DNA of 50,511 bases from Desulfobulbaceae bacterium UBA2775 (GCA_002352445.1 DEIL01000301.1:1-50511), one strand, 5' to 3'; positions 8,796 to 17,482 are shown, numbered from the stretch's first letter. The notes: a model not told the origin generated them from the sequence alone. Program-made: numbers and translations.

Positions 8796-8981
8796 CCAGT
8801 ACGTTCCGGTAAAAGTTATTGACATCCCGTCAAAATCGTGTTTTCCCTTTGTTTCTGGTGGATAGGTCACTCTTATCCTCTTTGCCATCCATGAGACTGT
8901 GCGCACCGAGATGTTCTTGAGGAAAGAAAACCGTGTATTTCCGGTGAGCCAGTGTGACAAGTTCAGCCACTGCTGATATCT

Positions 8982-9731
8982 TTAGCCATTTTCCAATACC
9001 AACAGAAAGGAGGATGGCCAATGCCCCACACCGCTTTCAACGATACCCTTTTCGTTTCCCTTTCTGACACTACAGGCACTGATCCCAAAGCCATAATGTT
9101 GAGAAAAATCGAGATATTTCTGGTTGAAAACAGGGGCCTGGCCAATTATACGTTTTAAAACCGCACTTTTGAGGTTATCCACCATGATACGCCCCGGAAC
9201 CCTGCCGAAGAACTGAAAACCATTCTGGTGACAGCTCAACCAGTGTTCCATCGTTTGTGAAACAGTGAACTCCACGTACATCAAGCGGCTATAACACAGC
9301 ACCATGACAAAAAAGCTCAACCGTCTTCTGGTATTTTCCACATTCATAGAGCCAAATGATCCCCAATCCACCTGTCCGCATTCTCCCGGAGCAAAAGCCA
9401 GCTTTAAATAAGCTGTTGATCTCTTTGGACGTACTTTGTTAACAAATCTTTTAATGGTAGTATACGAACCTTTATAGTCCTGTTCCCGCAATTGTTGAAA
9501 TATCTGTGTTGCGGTATAATGATGCTTTTCCAGCATCCTGTTTATTTCCGGTTTAAAGGGTGTAATGATGGTATCCTGAGGCGCAGAAGCTCTTGGACGA
9601 AAGCTCTTCGTATCCAGCCATTTCTGCACTGTCCTTGAGTCCATGCCGGTTTTATCTGCTATCTGAGAACATTTTAATCCATCACGATTATGCAGATCTT
9701 TTATTTTGCAGAATGTTTCATAATTTATCAT
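8982..9731 (-). pseudogene. istA: Truncated IS21 transposase IstA
   Basis: This 249-residue frame starts with a helix-turn-helix (CSQIADKTGMDSRTVQKWL, residues about 20-40). It continues into the DDE-type catalytic core, with the first catalytic aspartate in GECGQVDWGSFG, the second in IMVDNLKSAV, and the glutamate region at NEKGIVESGVG. Full IstA proteins are about 500 residues. Here homology stops directly after ESGVG and runs into unrelated residues and a stop, so a deletion has removed the C-terminal half together with istB. The element cannot move itself. Confidence 0.8.
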
Positions 9732-10111
9732 GGAGTCACCTCCATTATCTGTTTGAGTATCTGCCCGAAGGGCTGTATGTGATCATCAGGACTGTTCCTG
9801 GAGAACTTCTTTTCAAATGGAGCCAAATCGAGCACCTGATACAGTGGAGATTTGTATGCTATCAGGCCAAGCTGAATCAGACGAAGTCTTGATTCAGACA
9901 GAAGACAACTACTGTCCATGGATAAACGCTTGCACACTGAGTCGTCAGAATAATAGCTCAGTCCCCTTGCATCAGATACCGCGATCAGAAACAAATAGAT
10001 ACATGCATCGGGATATTTGCATTGATCCAGATACCCATCGCGCACAAAGCGACCATCAATCCAGCTGAACTGTTTGGGGATTTTACGTATCCGGGGTTTT
10101 CTTTCCGCCAC
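9728..10111 (-). CDS. IS21-associated accessory protein
   Basis: A 127-residue protein whose stop overlaps the istA start by 4 bases (ATGA-type coupling). The sequence (FSWIDGRFVRDGYLDQC, then YLFLIAVSDARGLSYYSDDSVCKRLSM, then LIQLGLIAYKSPLYQVL) resembles the small helix-turn-helix proteins found ahead of istA in some IS21-group elements. That likeness is from memory of the family, not from a search. It is intact in frame, but the transposase it would serve is broken. Confidence 0.55.
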   Translation of the reverse strand: MAERKPRIRKIPKQFSWIDGRFVRDGYLDQCKYPDACIYLFLIAVSDARGLSYYSDDSVCKRLSMDSSCLLSESRLRLIQLGLIAYKSPLYQVLDLAPFEKKFSRNSPDDHIQPFGQILKQIMEVTP

Positions 10112-10212
10112 TCTTCTTCACTGCAGAATTTTTGCTTGGTTTGGTTACGAGAATCAGGCAGGAATAGTTTCAGACAATTCCGACATTTACGCTTTCCGAT
10201 TGTGTGTGCCAT
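9985..10212 (-). pseudogene. Remnant of IS21-associated zinc-ribbon protein
   Basis: The first 30-odd residues carry a zinc-ribbon-like start, KRKCRNCLKLFLP...KFCSEEEW, of a small Cys-rich protein often encoded first in such IS21 elements. The frame then overlaps the next accessory ORF by 127 bases and loses similarity. KFCS joins directly to EEEWRKENPGY, as if an internal piece that normally carries the second Cys pair were deleted. It is read as a decayed gene. Confidence 0.45.
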
Positions 10213-10409
10213 AGATCAAATCCTCCATAACATATAATCGGATAGTTAAAGGACAAACTGGAAGAAAAAAGGAAGAAGAGAAAAAAGGATTTATATTTCT
10301 TTTTGGAAGAAAATAATGAGAAGAAAAAATGACAATTTCAGATGGTCAGGAAACAGATAGTTTCAGGTGACCGCTGACAGTATCGTATGAAGTCAAATGG
10401 AATTAGCTA

Positions 10410-10454
10410 TAGGTAGATACCTCCAAGGTACTTACTTGCAGCTTGTCTGCGTTA
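10410..10454 (+). repeat. 45-bp inverted repeat, left copy
   Basis: Positions 10410-10454 are the exact reverse complement of 42457-42501 over all 45 bases; identity stops at both edges. The copy lies 30 bases beyond the IS21-like end and 13 bases from the stop of the CoA-transferase gene. Confidence 0.9.
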
Positions 10455-10467
10455 GACTGTTAGGCTG

Positions 10468-12339
10468 TCAGGAATGAAGAAACGGCATCCGGAGGCAGAT
10501 CTCTGAGCCCATATCCGCGGTTTTAGACAGGAGGGGATATTGCTTCTTGAAAACATGGAGCATCGCCCTATTGTCCCTGAGGACAACGGCCTTGAACCCC
10601 GTGAAGCCGTTCACCCTTGCTATGGTCTCCAGCTGTATCAGCATCAGGGAGGCGATGCCCATTCCCTGGAACCGTTCGCTCACGACAAACGCCGTCTCGG
10701 CATAATCCTCCTCCTCCTCGTCACAGGTGTAGGAGGCCACGGCAATGATCTCTTGGGCGCCCCCGTGCATGACGAGTCCTATAAGGGTTATCCGTTTCCG
10801 GTAATCCATACTTGACCATTGGTCTTGAATCACCTTGCGGTCGAAGATTTTTTTCGGATAGAAAAACCGGTAAAAAATGGTTTCTTCCTTTAGTGAATAA
10901 TAGAAGTTCCTGGATCTGAGTTCGTCGGAGGGAAGGAGTGGCCTCACCGCCATGAGCCGTCCGTCCTTCAGGGAGACGCTAGTCTTGTAGTCTTCCAGGA
11001 ACAGCAGATCGTCCTCCAGAGGAGGTGTCTGATCCTCGAAAATATAGTGACGGCTCTTTGTTTGCTGGATAATCTGCGCCCTGAATTTGGGGTGGGCTAT
11101 CTGGGCAAGCTCCATGACCCTCTGGTAGATGCTTTTTCCCTGGAGTTCAGCGATCCCGTACTCGGTAACCACGAAGTTGACGTCACCCCGAGTTGTGGCA
11201 ACTCCGGCGCCTTCGCTCAGATGGGTCACAATTCTCGATATCTGTCCATTCTGAGCTGTGGAGGGAAGGGCGATGATGGAAAATCCGCCTTTCGACATGG
11301 CGCTTCCCCGCAGGAAATCGACCTGGTCACCAATGCCGCTGTAGAACCGGTACCCCACCGAATCCGAACAGACCTGCCCGGTCAGATCCACCTCGAGGGC
11401 GGAACTGATGGAGATCAATTTCTTGTTCTGGGCTATGACGGTGGGGTCGTTGACGTATTCGGAGGATCTGAGATAAATCAAGGGGTTGTCATCGACGTAG
11501 TCGTAGAGTTCCCGCGTCCCCATGCACAGAGAAGCGACCACGCGGCCGGGGATAAAGTTCTTCTTCTTGCCGGTGATCACCCCGTTTTTGAACAGGGGCA
11601 GAAAAGCATCCGTAATCACCTGGGTATGGACACCGAGATTCTTCTTGCCGGCAAGATGTGTCAGGATGACGTTGGGAAGCGTGCCGAAGCCGACCTGGAT
11701 GGTTGCGTTGTCATCGATGATCTGAGATACGTAGAGACCTATCCGTCTGGCTATGTCGTTGTCCGTGGGAGCCACAGGATGATACTCGAGGATGGGCTCG
11801 TCGTGGAAGACAAAACAGTCGATTTCATTGATGTGAACGTTGCTGTCTCCCCGGGTTTTCGGCATGTTGGCGTTCACCTGGGCGATCACCAGGGTCGCGT
11901 TGGCCATGCCTGCCCGGGTTATGTCCACCGAGACGCCGAGACTGCAGTAGCCGTGCCTGTCCGGTGGACTGACCTGGATCAGAGCAACGTCGATACCGAT
12001 TATTTTCCTGTGAAAAAGCCTTGGGATTTGGGAGAGATAGGAGGGGATATAGTCGATCTTCCCCTCAAAAGCGGCCTTACGCATTTCCCTGCTGATGAAA
12101 AAAAGTTTCAGCGAAAAGCGGTTGAAAAAGGATGGGTCGTCAACGTATAGAGACAGGGTATAGGAAAGCATCTGGTAGATGAGAATATCTTGGAGATCTT
12201 TATCGTTGACCAGGCTATGGATGAGGTACTGCGGCTCACCGCATCCGGTTTCTATAAAAATTCTGTCTCCGGTTTTTATCCGGGAAATGGCGGATTCCGC
12301 AGTCATCACCTTGTCAGACGTCAGTTGTTTCAAGTCCAT
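10468..12339 (-). CDS. Acetyl-CoA hydrolase/CoA-transferase fused to a C-terminal GNAT domain
   Basis: This is a two-part protein of about 620 residues. The first roughly 450 residues are a cat1/4-hydroxybutyrate CoA-transferase-type enzyme, including the SPPDRHGYCSLGVSVD stretch, QVGFGTLPN, and the catalytic glutamate region SISSALEVDLTGQV. The last roughly 160 residues are an N-acetyltransferase: YRFFYPKK, ETAFVVSERFQGMGIASLML (the Q-x-x-G-x-G acetyl-CoA loop), then NRAMLHVFKK. Such fusions are known in anaerobes; the GNAT part may acetylate the enzyme or a partner. The likely role is moving CoA between acetyl-CoA and an organic acid. The ATG at 12339 was preferred over a TTG at 12366; neither has a strong ribosome site. 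Confidence 0.82.
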   Translation of the reverse strand: MDLKQLTSDKVMTAESAISRIKTGDRIFIETGCGEPQYLIHSLVNDKDLQDILIYQMLSYTLSLYVDDPSFFNRFSLKLFFISREMRKAAFEGKIDYIPSYLSQIPRLFHRKIIGIDVALIQVSPPDRHGYCSLGVSVDITRAGMANATLVIAQVNANMPKTRGDSNVHINEIDCFVFHDEPILEYHPVAPTDNDIARRIGLYVSQIIDDNATIQVGFGTLPNVILTHLAGKKNLGVHTQVITDAFLPLFKNGVITGKKKNFIPGRVVASLCMGTRELYDYVDDNPLIYLRSSEYVNDPTVIAQNKKLISISSALEVDLTGQVCSDSVGYRFYSGIGDQVDFLRGSAMSKGGFSIIALPSTAQNGQISRIVTHLSEGAGVATTRGDVNFVVTEYGIAELQGKSIYQRVMELAQIAHPKFRAQIIQQTKSRHYIFEDQTPPLEDDLLFLEDYKTSVSLKDGRLMAVRPLLPSDELRSRNFYYSLKEETIFYRFFYPKKIFDRKVIQDQWSSMDYRKRITLIGLVMHGGAQEIIAVASYTCDEEEEDYAETAFVVSERFQGMGIASLMLIQLETIARVNGFTGFKAVVLRDNRAMLHVFKKQYPLLSKTADMGSEICLRMPFLHS

Positions 12340-12475
12340 GGTCACTCGTCGCTGAAGTGGTGTCAATGATAAGGGAATACACCGGCCTCTGTGTGCCTGC
12401 TGGCCCCCTTGTTATTTATATAAAACCGTCTGGTAATACATATACCGGTTATTTCATTTTTTCAAACAGAATTCA

Positions 12476-12536
12476 CATTCCCCCGTCCCTGCCCGGAATC
12501 TGAGGGACAGATCCTCCTGGCAGGGGCGAGGGAATG
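12476..12536 (-). terminator. Large hairpin between the CoA-transferase genes
   Basis: The 18-base arms (12476-12493 and 12519-12536, 16 of 18 complementary) begin CATTCCC. They lie downstream of the two-subunit CoA-transferase and upstream of the fusion protein, in a 375-base gap. The hairpin has no T tract in the minus direction. A tandem 12-base repeat GGACCGGCCGTG follows nearby at about 12548-12571. No gene was seen in the gap. Confidence 0.45.
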
Positions 12537-12714
12537 ACTGCCCTTGGACCGGCCGTGGACCGGCCGTGGAAATGACGCGAAAAGAAAGCTTAATCTGATA
12601 GCTTCTGAATCATAAACTTTGCCAAGATATATCAGGTGCTGTGTCCGTTGTAAATATTCATGGTCCTGCCTGTATCCGTCCTTTCCCGTTGTTTACGTTT
12701 TGGTTGCCGAATCA

Positions 12715-13497
12715 TCAATCGGCGGTCCAAAACCCTTGGGGATCGAACTCCCGCAACTTGCGCAATTCTGCTTGGGTTGGCACCGGTGTGACGGTGAGCT
12801 GGGAGTCGATGCGAAGGGGCCACCCTGTGTTTTTCAGCACTGTAGCAAGCGTAATCCCAGGATGGAGGGCAGTGAGCATCATTTCTCGGCTATCGATATC
12901 AAAGCGCAGCACCCCAAGGGTGGTGATGACCGCGGCGGGGCCGCCCCGGGGCAGTCCCACCCGTTGGCGCCAGCCGGGGCCTTCGCCGTATCCCGGGGAG
13001 GTGATGTAATCCACCCGGGGCACAAAGCGGCGTTTTTCGTGTTTCATGATAATGATATGCCGCTTGGCCAGGCTGGCCAGATCACATGCGCCGCCGCTGC
13101 CCGGCATCCGGGTTTCGGTTGCCTGGTCGTGGCTAACGTAGGTGGTGTTGAGGTTTCCATACCGGTCCACTTGGGCACCGCCGATGAAGCTGGCATCCAC
13201 TTCGCCTTTTTGCAGCAAGCCCATCATGTCCGCCATGTCGGAGAGCCACAGGGCGCGGTGAAAATTGGGCAGGTCGCCCATGGTTAGGATGGGCTCTGGC
13301 GCCACAGTGTTGCGCATGATGCCCAGTTCATAGATTCCAACAGCTTGGGGCGCGTGGGTGCTTTTAGCCAGCAGAAAACCCAACAGCGGTAGCCGCATGC
13401 CCACAAAAACCACCTCGCCGTCGGAGATTTCTCGGGCAGCGGCGGTGACCATCAACTCAGCAAGTGTGTAGGCGGGTGGTTCAGTAGCCATAGTCAA
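12715..13497 (-). CDS. CoA-transferase family I, beta subunit (GctB/CatJ-like)
   Basis: A 260-residue family I CoA-transferase B chain. It includes FVGMRLPLLGFLLAKSTHAPQ at the N terminus, the YELGIM stretch (likely catalytic glutamate), GGAQVDRYGNLNTTYV, PGSGGACDLASLAK and the C-terminal GITLATVLKNTGWPLRI. It pairs with the alpha subunit encoded just upstream; the two frames overlap by 17 bases, which implies translational coupling and a fixed ratio. Relatives act on glutaconate, 3-oxoadipate or cholesterol-ring acids; the true acid is unknown. Base composition here looks more G+C-rich than the flanks, judged by eye. Confidence 0.85.
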   Translation of the reverse strand: MTMATEPPAYTLAELMVTAAAREISDGEVVFVGMRLPLLGFLLAKSTHAPQAVGIYELGIMRNTVAPEPILTMGDLPNFHRALWLSDMADMMGLLQKGEVDASFIGGAQVDRYGNLNTTYVSHDQATETRMPGSGGACDLASLAKRHIIIMKHEKRRFVPRVDYITSPGYGEGPGWRQRVGLPRGGPAAVITTLGVLRFDIDSREMMLTALHPGITLATVLKNTGWPLRIDSQLTVTPVPTQAELRKLREFDPQGFWTAD

Positions 13498-14392
13498 CCG
13501 GCTCCGATAAAATGTGGTGTTTCAATTGCAGTTGCGTCAACCGGTGTTCACCCAACCGTTCCAGGTAGGCCTGGTGGCCGGCGAGATCATCCACCCAGTT
13601 TATGCACCATTGTGAGAAAAGCTCGGACGTCTTGCTGTCGTCACGATAGTCGAGAAAGGCCTGATGGTCACGGTTGTAGAATCCCGGTACAGGGGAGGGA
13701 TGGCCACCCCAGGGAACATGAACCACGGCATTGACCCGAAACCCGGGAGTGAACACGCGATTGGGGTCCCGGGTGATCAACTCAGTGTCCACGATAGTTT
13801 CAGCGGTCAGGATAATCTTGTCACTGGCCAGACATGCTTCACGGGTCACTCCCAGGTTACCCCACAGGTGGGCATTGCCGAATTGATCGGCCCGTTGCAC
13901 GTGAATGATGCTCACATCGGGAGTGATGGCGGCCACCGCAGCCAGAGTGTCTCCGCTAAAGGGACAAGTGATGGTTTTCAAACCGGGGTTTGATTTGAAT
14001 AGATCGCTTCCCAGGGCGGTTCGCATCGGCAGAAAGGGAATCCCTGACGCCCCGGCCCGCAAGGCCGTCGAAAGGGTGAAGTTGGAGTGGTCCTCCACGT
14101 CGACGGTGCCGGCTTCCACTGCACGACGAAAATTGTAGCCCGAGCCGGTGATGACATTTCCCACCCAAGCTGCGCGGATCTTGGTGACACAGCCTGCGCC
14201 GATAAGTTGATCAAAGCAGATATCTGAGATGGGGCCCACCAAGGTCAGGCCCTTTCTTTTTTGCCGGATCATCTCGTGGCTGGCGGCAAACGGTATCATG
14301 GATTCAAGACAGGTACCCATCACCACGGTACTGCTATGGGGAACAAATTCGGCGATGGCCTCCGGTAAGCTCATCAATTTGGAATCAGACAT
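13481..14392 (-). CDS. CoA-transferase family I, alpha subunit (GctA/CatI-like)
   Basis: A 303-residue A chain with the family features STVVMGTCLESMIPFAASHEM near the start, RKGLTLVGPISDICFDQLIGAG, the RTALGSDLF segment, and PDVSIIHVQRADQFGNAHLWG. Together with the B chain it would transfer CoA between an acyl-CoA and a free acid in the cytoplasm. Lying beside a benzoyl-CoA lower pathway, it could act on a dicarboxylic or aromatic acid, but nothing in the sequence fixes this. Upstream lies a 770-base stretch without supported genes, so the pair probably has its own promoter. Confidence 0.85.
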   Translation of the reverse strand: MSDSKLMSLPEAIAEFVPHSSTVVMGTCLESMIPFAASHEMIRQKRKGLTLVGPISDICFDQLIGAGCVTKIRAAWVGNVITGSGYNFRRAVEAGTVDVEDHSNFTLSTALRAGASGIPFLPMRTALGSDLFKSNPGLKTITCPFSGDTLAAVAAITPDVSIIHVQRADQFGNAHLWGNLGVTREACLASDKIILTAETIVDTELITRDPNRVFTPGFRVNAVVHVPWGGHPSPVPGFYNRDHQAFLDYRDDSKTSELFSQWCINWVDDLAGHQAYLERLGEHRLTQLQLKHHILSEPVDYGY

Positions 14393-14762
14393 GGAAAGTC
14401 ACCTGGCGGGTTGGAATTATGCTGAAATATATCCCACACTGGATTGCGAGCATGTAAGCGCCAATCTATTTTTTATTTCGAATAATCTCAATGACTATAC
14501 ATCTCCCCCATCGCCCTGTCTTCAAGAAATTGGATGATTATGGCAATATTCTCATAAACTGTACTGTTCTGCGGCACCCCAGGGAGGGCAGGTTCCATCG
14601 GTAAAGGGGTTGGTATTAATCCGGTAATTATTTTTCCATCTAAGCGGCTTGTTTTCCAGGGAATATAAGGGTTTTCATCCCCTGCATCATATAGCCTGGT
14701 AGGTTGCCGATCCAAAGATATCGGAAACGAACATTATTTCAGTGATGTTTTTACTGGTAAAT
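14393..14762. other. Gene-free stretch
   Basis: Only short frames with no recognisable protein were seen. One minus-strand frame (14488-14715) has a vague glutathione-transferase-like patch, too weak to call. Confidence 0.4.
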
Positions 14763-14953
14763 CTAGGACTGCCTGTCCGAGAATAAGCATTTTCTCCCAG
14801 CGCTTCGTTGTTTTCGTAAAATAATGCTCGCAGATAAGCGGAGACTTCGATATTAACTATATGGCTGCGCTTATTTTTACGAAAAACCTCGATTTGTGCA
14901 GGTAAGCGAGGCACGAGACTCCGAGAAATACTTATTCTCGGACAAGCTCCTAG
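14763..14953. repeat. Long-hairpin repeat (MITE-like), family 1, copy 1
   Basis: It is bounded by CTAG on both sides. The right end reads, on the minus strand, CTAGGAGCTTGTCCGAGAAT; the left end reads CTAGGACTGCCTGTCCGAGA. The interior also folds back: the TTTTCGTAAAATAATGC stretch pairs with GCTTATTTTTACGAAAA. It shares ends and core (ATAATGCTCGCA, ATATGGCTGCGCTTATTTTT) with the copy at 47355-47501. It contains no ORF, so it would be non-autonomous. Confidence 0.75.
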
Positions 14954-15163
14954 ATCAGTTGTTGAAATTGTTGTAGTCCAATAACATGGATTTTACTGTT
15001 CAAAAGAACCGAGGTGCTCAAGTTATGGTCTTTGCTGATAAGCCCATTTTTGAGTATTATATAGAGCCATATTGTAGAGTGTCTGGGAAGTCTAATAGCA
15101 CTGGGCATAAATGAGAATTTGAGCGAGGAACAACCTTTCGCCGACAGAAAAAGGAGAGAATAA

Positions 15164-15334
15164 ATGGATAAATGGGCCTGTACAATTTGCGGTTATGTTT
15201 ATGATTCGGTTAAAGGATATCCAGATAACGGCGTAGCTCCAGGAACAACCTGGAACGATGTGCCGCATGATTGGGTATGCCCGATCTGCGGTGCCCCCAA
15301 AGACAATTTCATTAAAAAAAAACCGCATAGATGA
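15164..15334 (+). CDS. Rubredoxin
   Basis: A 56-residue protein with the complete rubredoxin pattern: WACTICGYVYD (first CxxCG), the DNGVAPGTTWNDVP core, and DWVCPICGAPK (second CxxCG). Four cysteines bind one iron. It carries single electrons in the cytoplasm, often to oxygen- or superoxide-detoxifying flavoproteins, in strict anaerobes. Ribosome site AAGGAGAG lies 7-13 bases upstream. No partner such as rubredoxin:oxygen oxidoreductase lies next to it. Its TGA stop lies inside the first bases of the following long inverted repeat. Confidence 0.96.
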   Translation: MDKWACTICGYVYDSVKGYPDNGVAPGTTWNDVPHDWVCPICGAPKDNFIKKKPHR

Positions 15335-15475
15335 GTCTGTTGATTTAATAGGTTTTTTGTTCGATATCGAGGCATACGAAAAATTTTACCACAGGTATAT
15401 AGTTGATGTTCCGAGGATAAAATTTTTCGTATAACGAAGAGATCGGGTGAAAATACATTAAATCAACGGGCTCAT
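15331..15475. repeat. Long-hairpin repeat abutting the rubredoxin stop codon
   Basis: The left arm starts ATGAGTCTGTTGATTTAAT at 15331. The right arm, read in reverse complement from 15475, starts ATGAGCCCGTTGATTTAAT. Further in, GCATACGAAAAATTTTA pairs with its counterpart at about 15417-15434. The element overlaps the last codon and stop of rubredoxin. No ORF. Confidence 0.7.
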
Positions 15476-15707
15476 AGATCCATTTGATACAAGAAGACGG
15501 ACCATGGAATGGTTCTGTCGTAAAATTGTCAAATAAGTTGAACTCCCCCATCACCAAAACAAGCATAGAAAAGCTGAATTTAACCTTCGGGAAATAATGA
15601 GCTCCAAAACTAGTTCACCAGCTCCTAGGCAAAATATGGTTTATTGAGACCAAATCGGGAACAGCGGGAAAACGATATCTGCTTTATTTGATTCAAAGGG
15701 AAATGCC

Positions 15708-16760
15708 ATGACGACCAATGACTATCATTTTGAAACAGGGGTTTACCGTCCACCCAGCGAAGGAGGAAGTTCTTCTCTTCTGGTCCGGTTTACCCGCAAC
15801 TGCCCCTGGAACTTTTGTACCTTCTGTTCCATGTACAAAACAGAAAAGTTCCAAATGCGGCCCCTGAACGAGATCAAATCAGATATCAATGCTATGGCTG
15901 CTCTGACCAATGATCTGAAATCAGAAGCGATTCGCCTGGGCCGGAACAGTCAGATTACCCGCGAGGCCATTTTGGCCGTGATTGACCGTTCCCCTGACCT
16001 CAACTATCATCAGGGGGCTGACATGCTCATCCAATGGCTGCTTTCCGGCGGGAAAACCGCCTTTATTCAGGACGGCAACTCCATGATCATGCCTCCCCGG
16101 GATCTGATGCAGGCCCTGACCCATTTGAAAACCACCTTTCCTTCCATCAACAGGATCACCACTTATGCCCGGGCAAAAACTATAGCCCAAAGGTCTCTGG
16201 AAGATCTGAAAGCTATTAAAGCAGCCGGACTGAATCGGGTCCATCTGGGCTTGGAAACCGGGGATGATGATCTGCTCAAGCAGGTCAAAAAAGGAGTAAA
16301 TGCCCATGGGCATATTACCGGGGGCAAAAAAGCCATGGAAGCAGGGTTCCAGGTCTCAGAATACTGGATGCCTGGCCTGGGCGGAAAAGAGATGTCTGAA
16401 CAGCATGCCCTCAATACGGCCCGGGTTCTGAATGAGGTCAATCCCCAATATATCCGGTCCCGGCCCTTTAGACCCATTCCCGGTACCCCTATGTATGATC
16501 AGATCCGGGCAGGAAAATTAACCCTGCTCTCCCCAAAAGAACAACTTCTGGAACTCAAACTCATGATATCAGCCCTGGAGGTCACCTCAAAGGTCTGCTT
16601 TGATCATGCGGGCAACCACTGGCGAACCCCCAACGGCGACCTGGTCTTTAGCCATGAGTATGAAGGCTATCAGTTCCCTGGAGACAAAGACAAGGTATTG
16701 GCCCAAATCGATCGGGGCCTGACTTTTGGCCAGAAACCCAAGGGGTTTGCCCATCTATGA
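15708..16760 (+). CDS. Radical SAM protein of unknown substrate
   Basis: A 350-residue protein with a cluster motif near its N terminus, RNCPWNFCTFCSMY. The spacing is C-x4-C-x2-C rather than the common C-x3-C-x2-C, but it fits a known CPWNxCTFC subgroup of radical SAM proteins. A following barrel contains RITTYARAKTIAQRS, RVHLGLETGDDDLLKQV (the GE-like motif region) and RSRPFRPIPGTPMYDQI, resembling the Elp3/HemN-like class. It would bind a [4Fe-4S] cluster and cleave S-adenosylmethionine. The next gene lies more than 500 bases away; context does not suggest a substrate. The start follows AAAGGGAAATGCC. Confidence 0.8.
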   Translation: MTTNDYHFETGVYRPPSEGGSSSLLVRFTRNCPWNFCTFCSMYKTEKFQMRPLNEIKSDINAMAALTNDLKSEAIRLGRNSQITREAILAVIDRSPDLNYHQGADMLIQWLLSGGKTAFIQDGNSMIMPPRDLMQALTHLKTTFPSINRITTYARAKTIAQRSLEDLKAIKAAGLNRVHLGLETGDDDLLKQVKKGVNAHGHITGGKKAMEAGFQVSEYWMPGLGGKEMSEQHALNTARVLNEVNPQYIRSRPFRPIPGTPMYDQIRAGKLTLLSPKEQLLELKLMISALEVTSKVCFDHAGNHWRTPNGDLVFSHEYEGYQFPGDKDKVLAQIDRGLTFGQKPKGFAHL

Positions 16761-17088
16761 TGAAGATACCGGCAACCGGATAGAGTCTCGGATGTAAAAA
16801 AACATCCCGCTTGCTGGCGTTGACTATTCGGTTTTGTCATGTTACTAAATAGAGAATTATCGGAATAGCTTGGGATGCTATTATCGAATGGTGGTTTTGC
16901 TGTATAAAACCAAATGTACTGGATTCTTGTTGTCTGCCGGGAACTCGTTCAATTTCGGTTACCTGCATTCTCATACTTTCGGCGGGTTAAACACCTGATT
17001 GTTAAGCGCTGAATGGTTTGAAATTACTTGGATGGTGGAAGAAATAACGATCTGACAATCCCCGGGCTTGATGCATTAAATCTGATTT
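16761..17088. other. Gene-free stretch
   Basis: No convincing coding frame, RNA or promoter was recognised between the radical SAM gene and the inverted repeat that follows. Confidence 0.4.
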
Positions 17089-17245
17089 AGGAACGGGAAC
17101 AAAATAAGTTGAACAAAAATTAATAGGGTTTTTTTTTCGTATTCAAGGCGCGAGGCGGGAGCATAACGGGTTACGTGACCAACGAGCAACGCAGAAGACG
17201 GAAAAAAAGACATTAATTTGCTTAAGTTATTTTGTGTACGTTCCT
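17089..17245. repeat. Long-hairpin repeat (MITE-like), family 2
   Basis: The left end is AGGAACGGGAACAAAATAAG. The right end in reverse complement is AGGAACGTACACAAAATAAC. Both continue into AACAAAAATTAAT- and AGCAAATTAAT-like stretches, then T runs followed by CGTATTC/CGTCTTC. The middle carries a GAGGCGGGAGCATAACGGG stretch. There is no ORF. It lies 31 bases before the DUF2080-like gene. Confidence 0.65.
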
Positions 17246-17275
17246 TAAACGCAAAACAATTGGGCAGTAGAATAG

Positions 17276-17482
17276 ATGGAAAATAAGATTGACGATAATG
17301 ATGTCCCTGAAAAGATCGCCGTTCAATCAGCCCAGGCCAATTCAAAGCTCGGGAAGGTCAAATTTGAGGTGTTTGGCGAGGAAATGATCGACAAGGAGGT
17401 CAAACTCAGTGGGAACAGTGGGAGGGTCTATTTACCGCCAGCCTGGGTAGGCCACCGTGTGAAGATCATCAGAATAGACTGA
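17276..17482 (+). CDS. Small DUF2080-like protein
   Basis: A 68-residue protein. Its second half (KVKFEVFGEEMIDKEVKLSGNSGRVYLPPAWVGHRVKIIRI, shown here in parts: VKLSGNSGRVYLP and WVGHRVKII) matches my recollection of the DUF2080 transposon-associated family, a short beta-rich fold. The biochemical role of that family is unknown. It is 16 bases ahead of a GNAT gene on the same strand, so the two may be co-transcribed. The ribosome site is weak, and start choice is uncertain. Confidence 0.6.
   Translation: MENKIDDNDVPEKIAVQSAQANSKLGKVKFEVFGEEMIDKEVKLSGNSGRVYLPPAWVGHRVKIIRID

Larger units (their letters stand above)
8980..10379 (-). mobile_element. Decayed IS21-family insertion sequence
   Basis: The element carries a truncated istA, two overlapping accessory ORFs, and at its 5' end (plus-strand right side) two direct 12-mers, TTTCAGATGGTC (10336-10347) and TTTCAGGTGACC (10361-10372), 25 bases apart. 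It ends in ...GCTGACA at 10379. Multiple short terminal repeats and a 5'-TG end are typical of IS21 elements. The C-terminal part of istA and the whole istB helper gene are missing. The 191 bases between the tRNA terminator and istA (8791-8981) hold nothing recognisable; the element's other end was not found. Confidence 0.75.

Noticed and set aside
8754..9021. Overlapping minus-strand frames next to truncated istA, possibly the rest of the insertion sequence
   Set aside because: Neither matches the C terminus of IstA or any part of IstB that I can recognise; ATP-binding motifs of IstB are absent.
11047..12150. Long plus-strand open frame of 367 codons
   Set aside because: It lies entirely antisense to the CoA-transferase-GNAT gene, whose motifs are clear; the antisense translation shows no fold or motif.
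14488..14715. Minus-strand frame with a patch resembling a glutathione-transferase N-terminal region
   Set aside because: Similarity is limited to about 20 loosely matching residues, with no catalytic motif, no ribosome site and no neighbour support.
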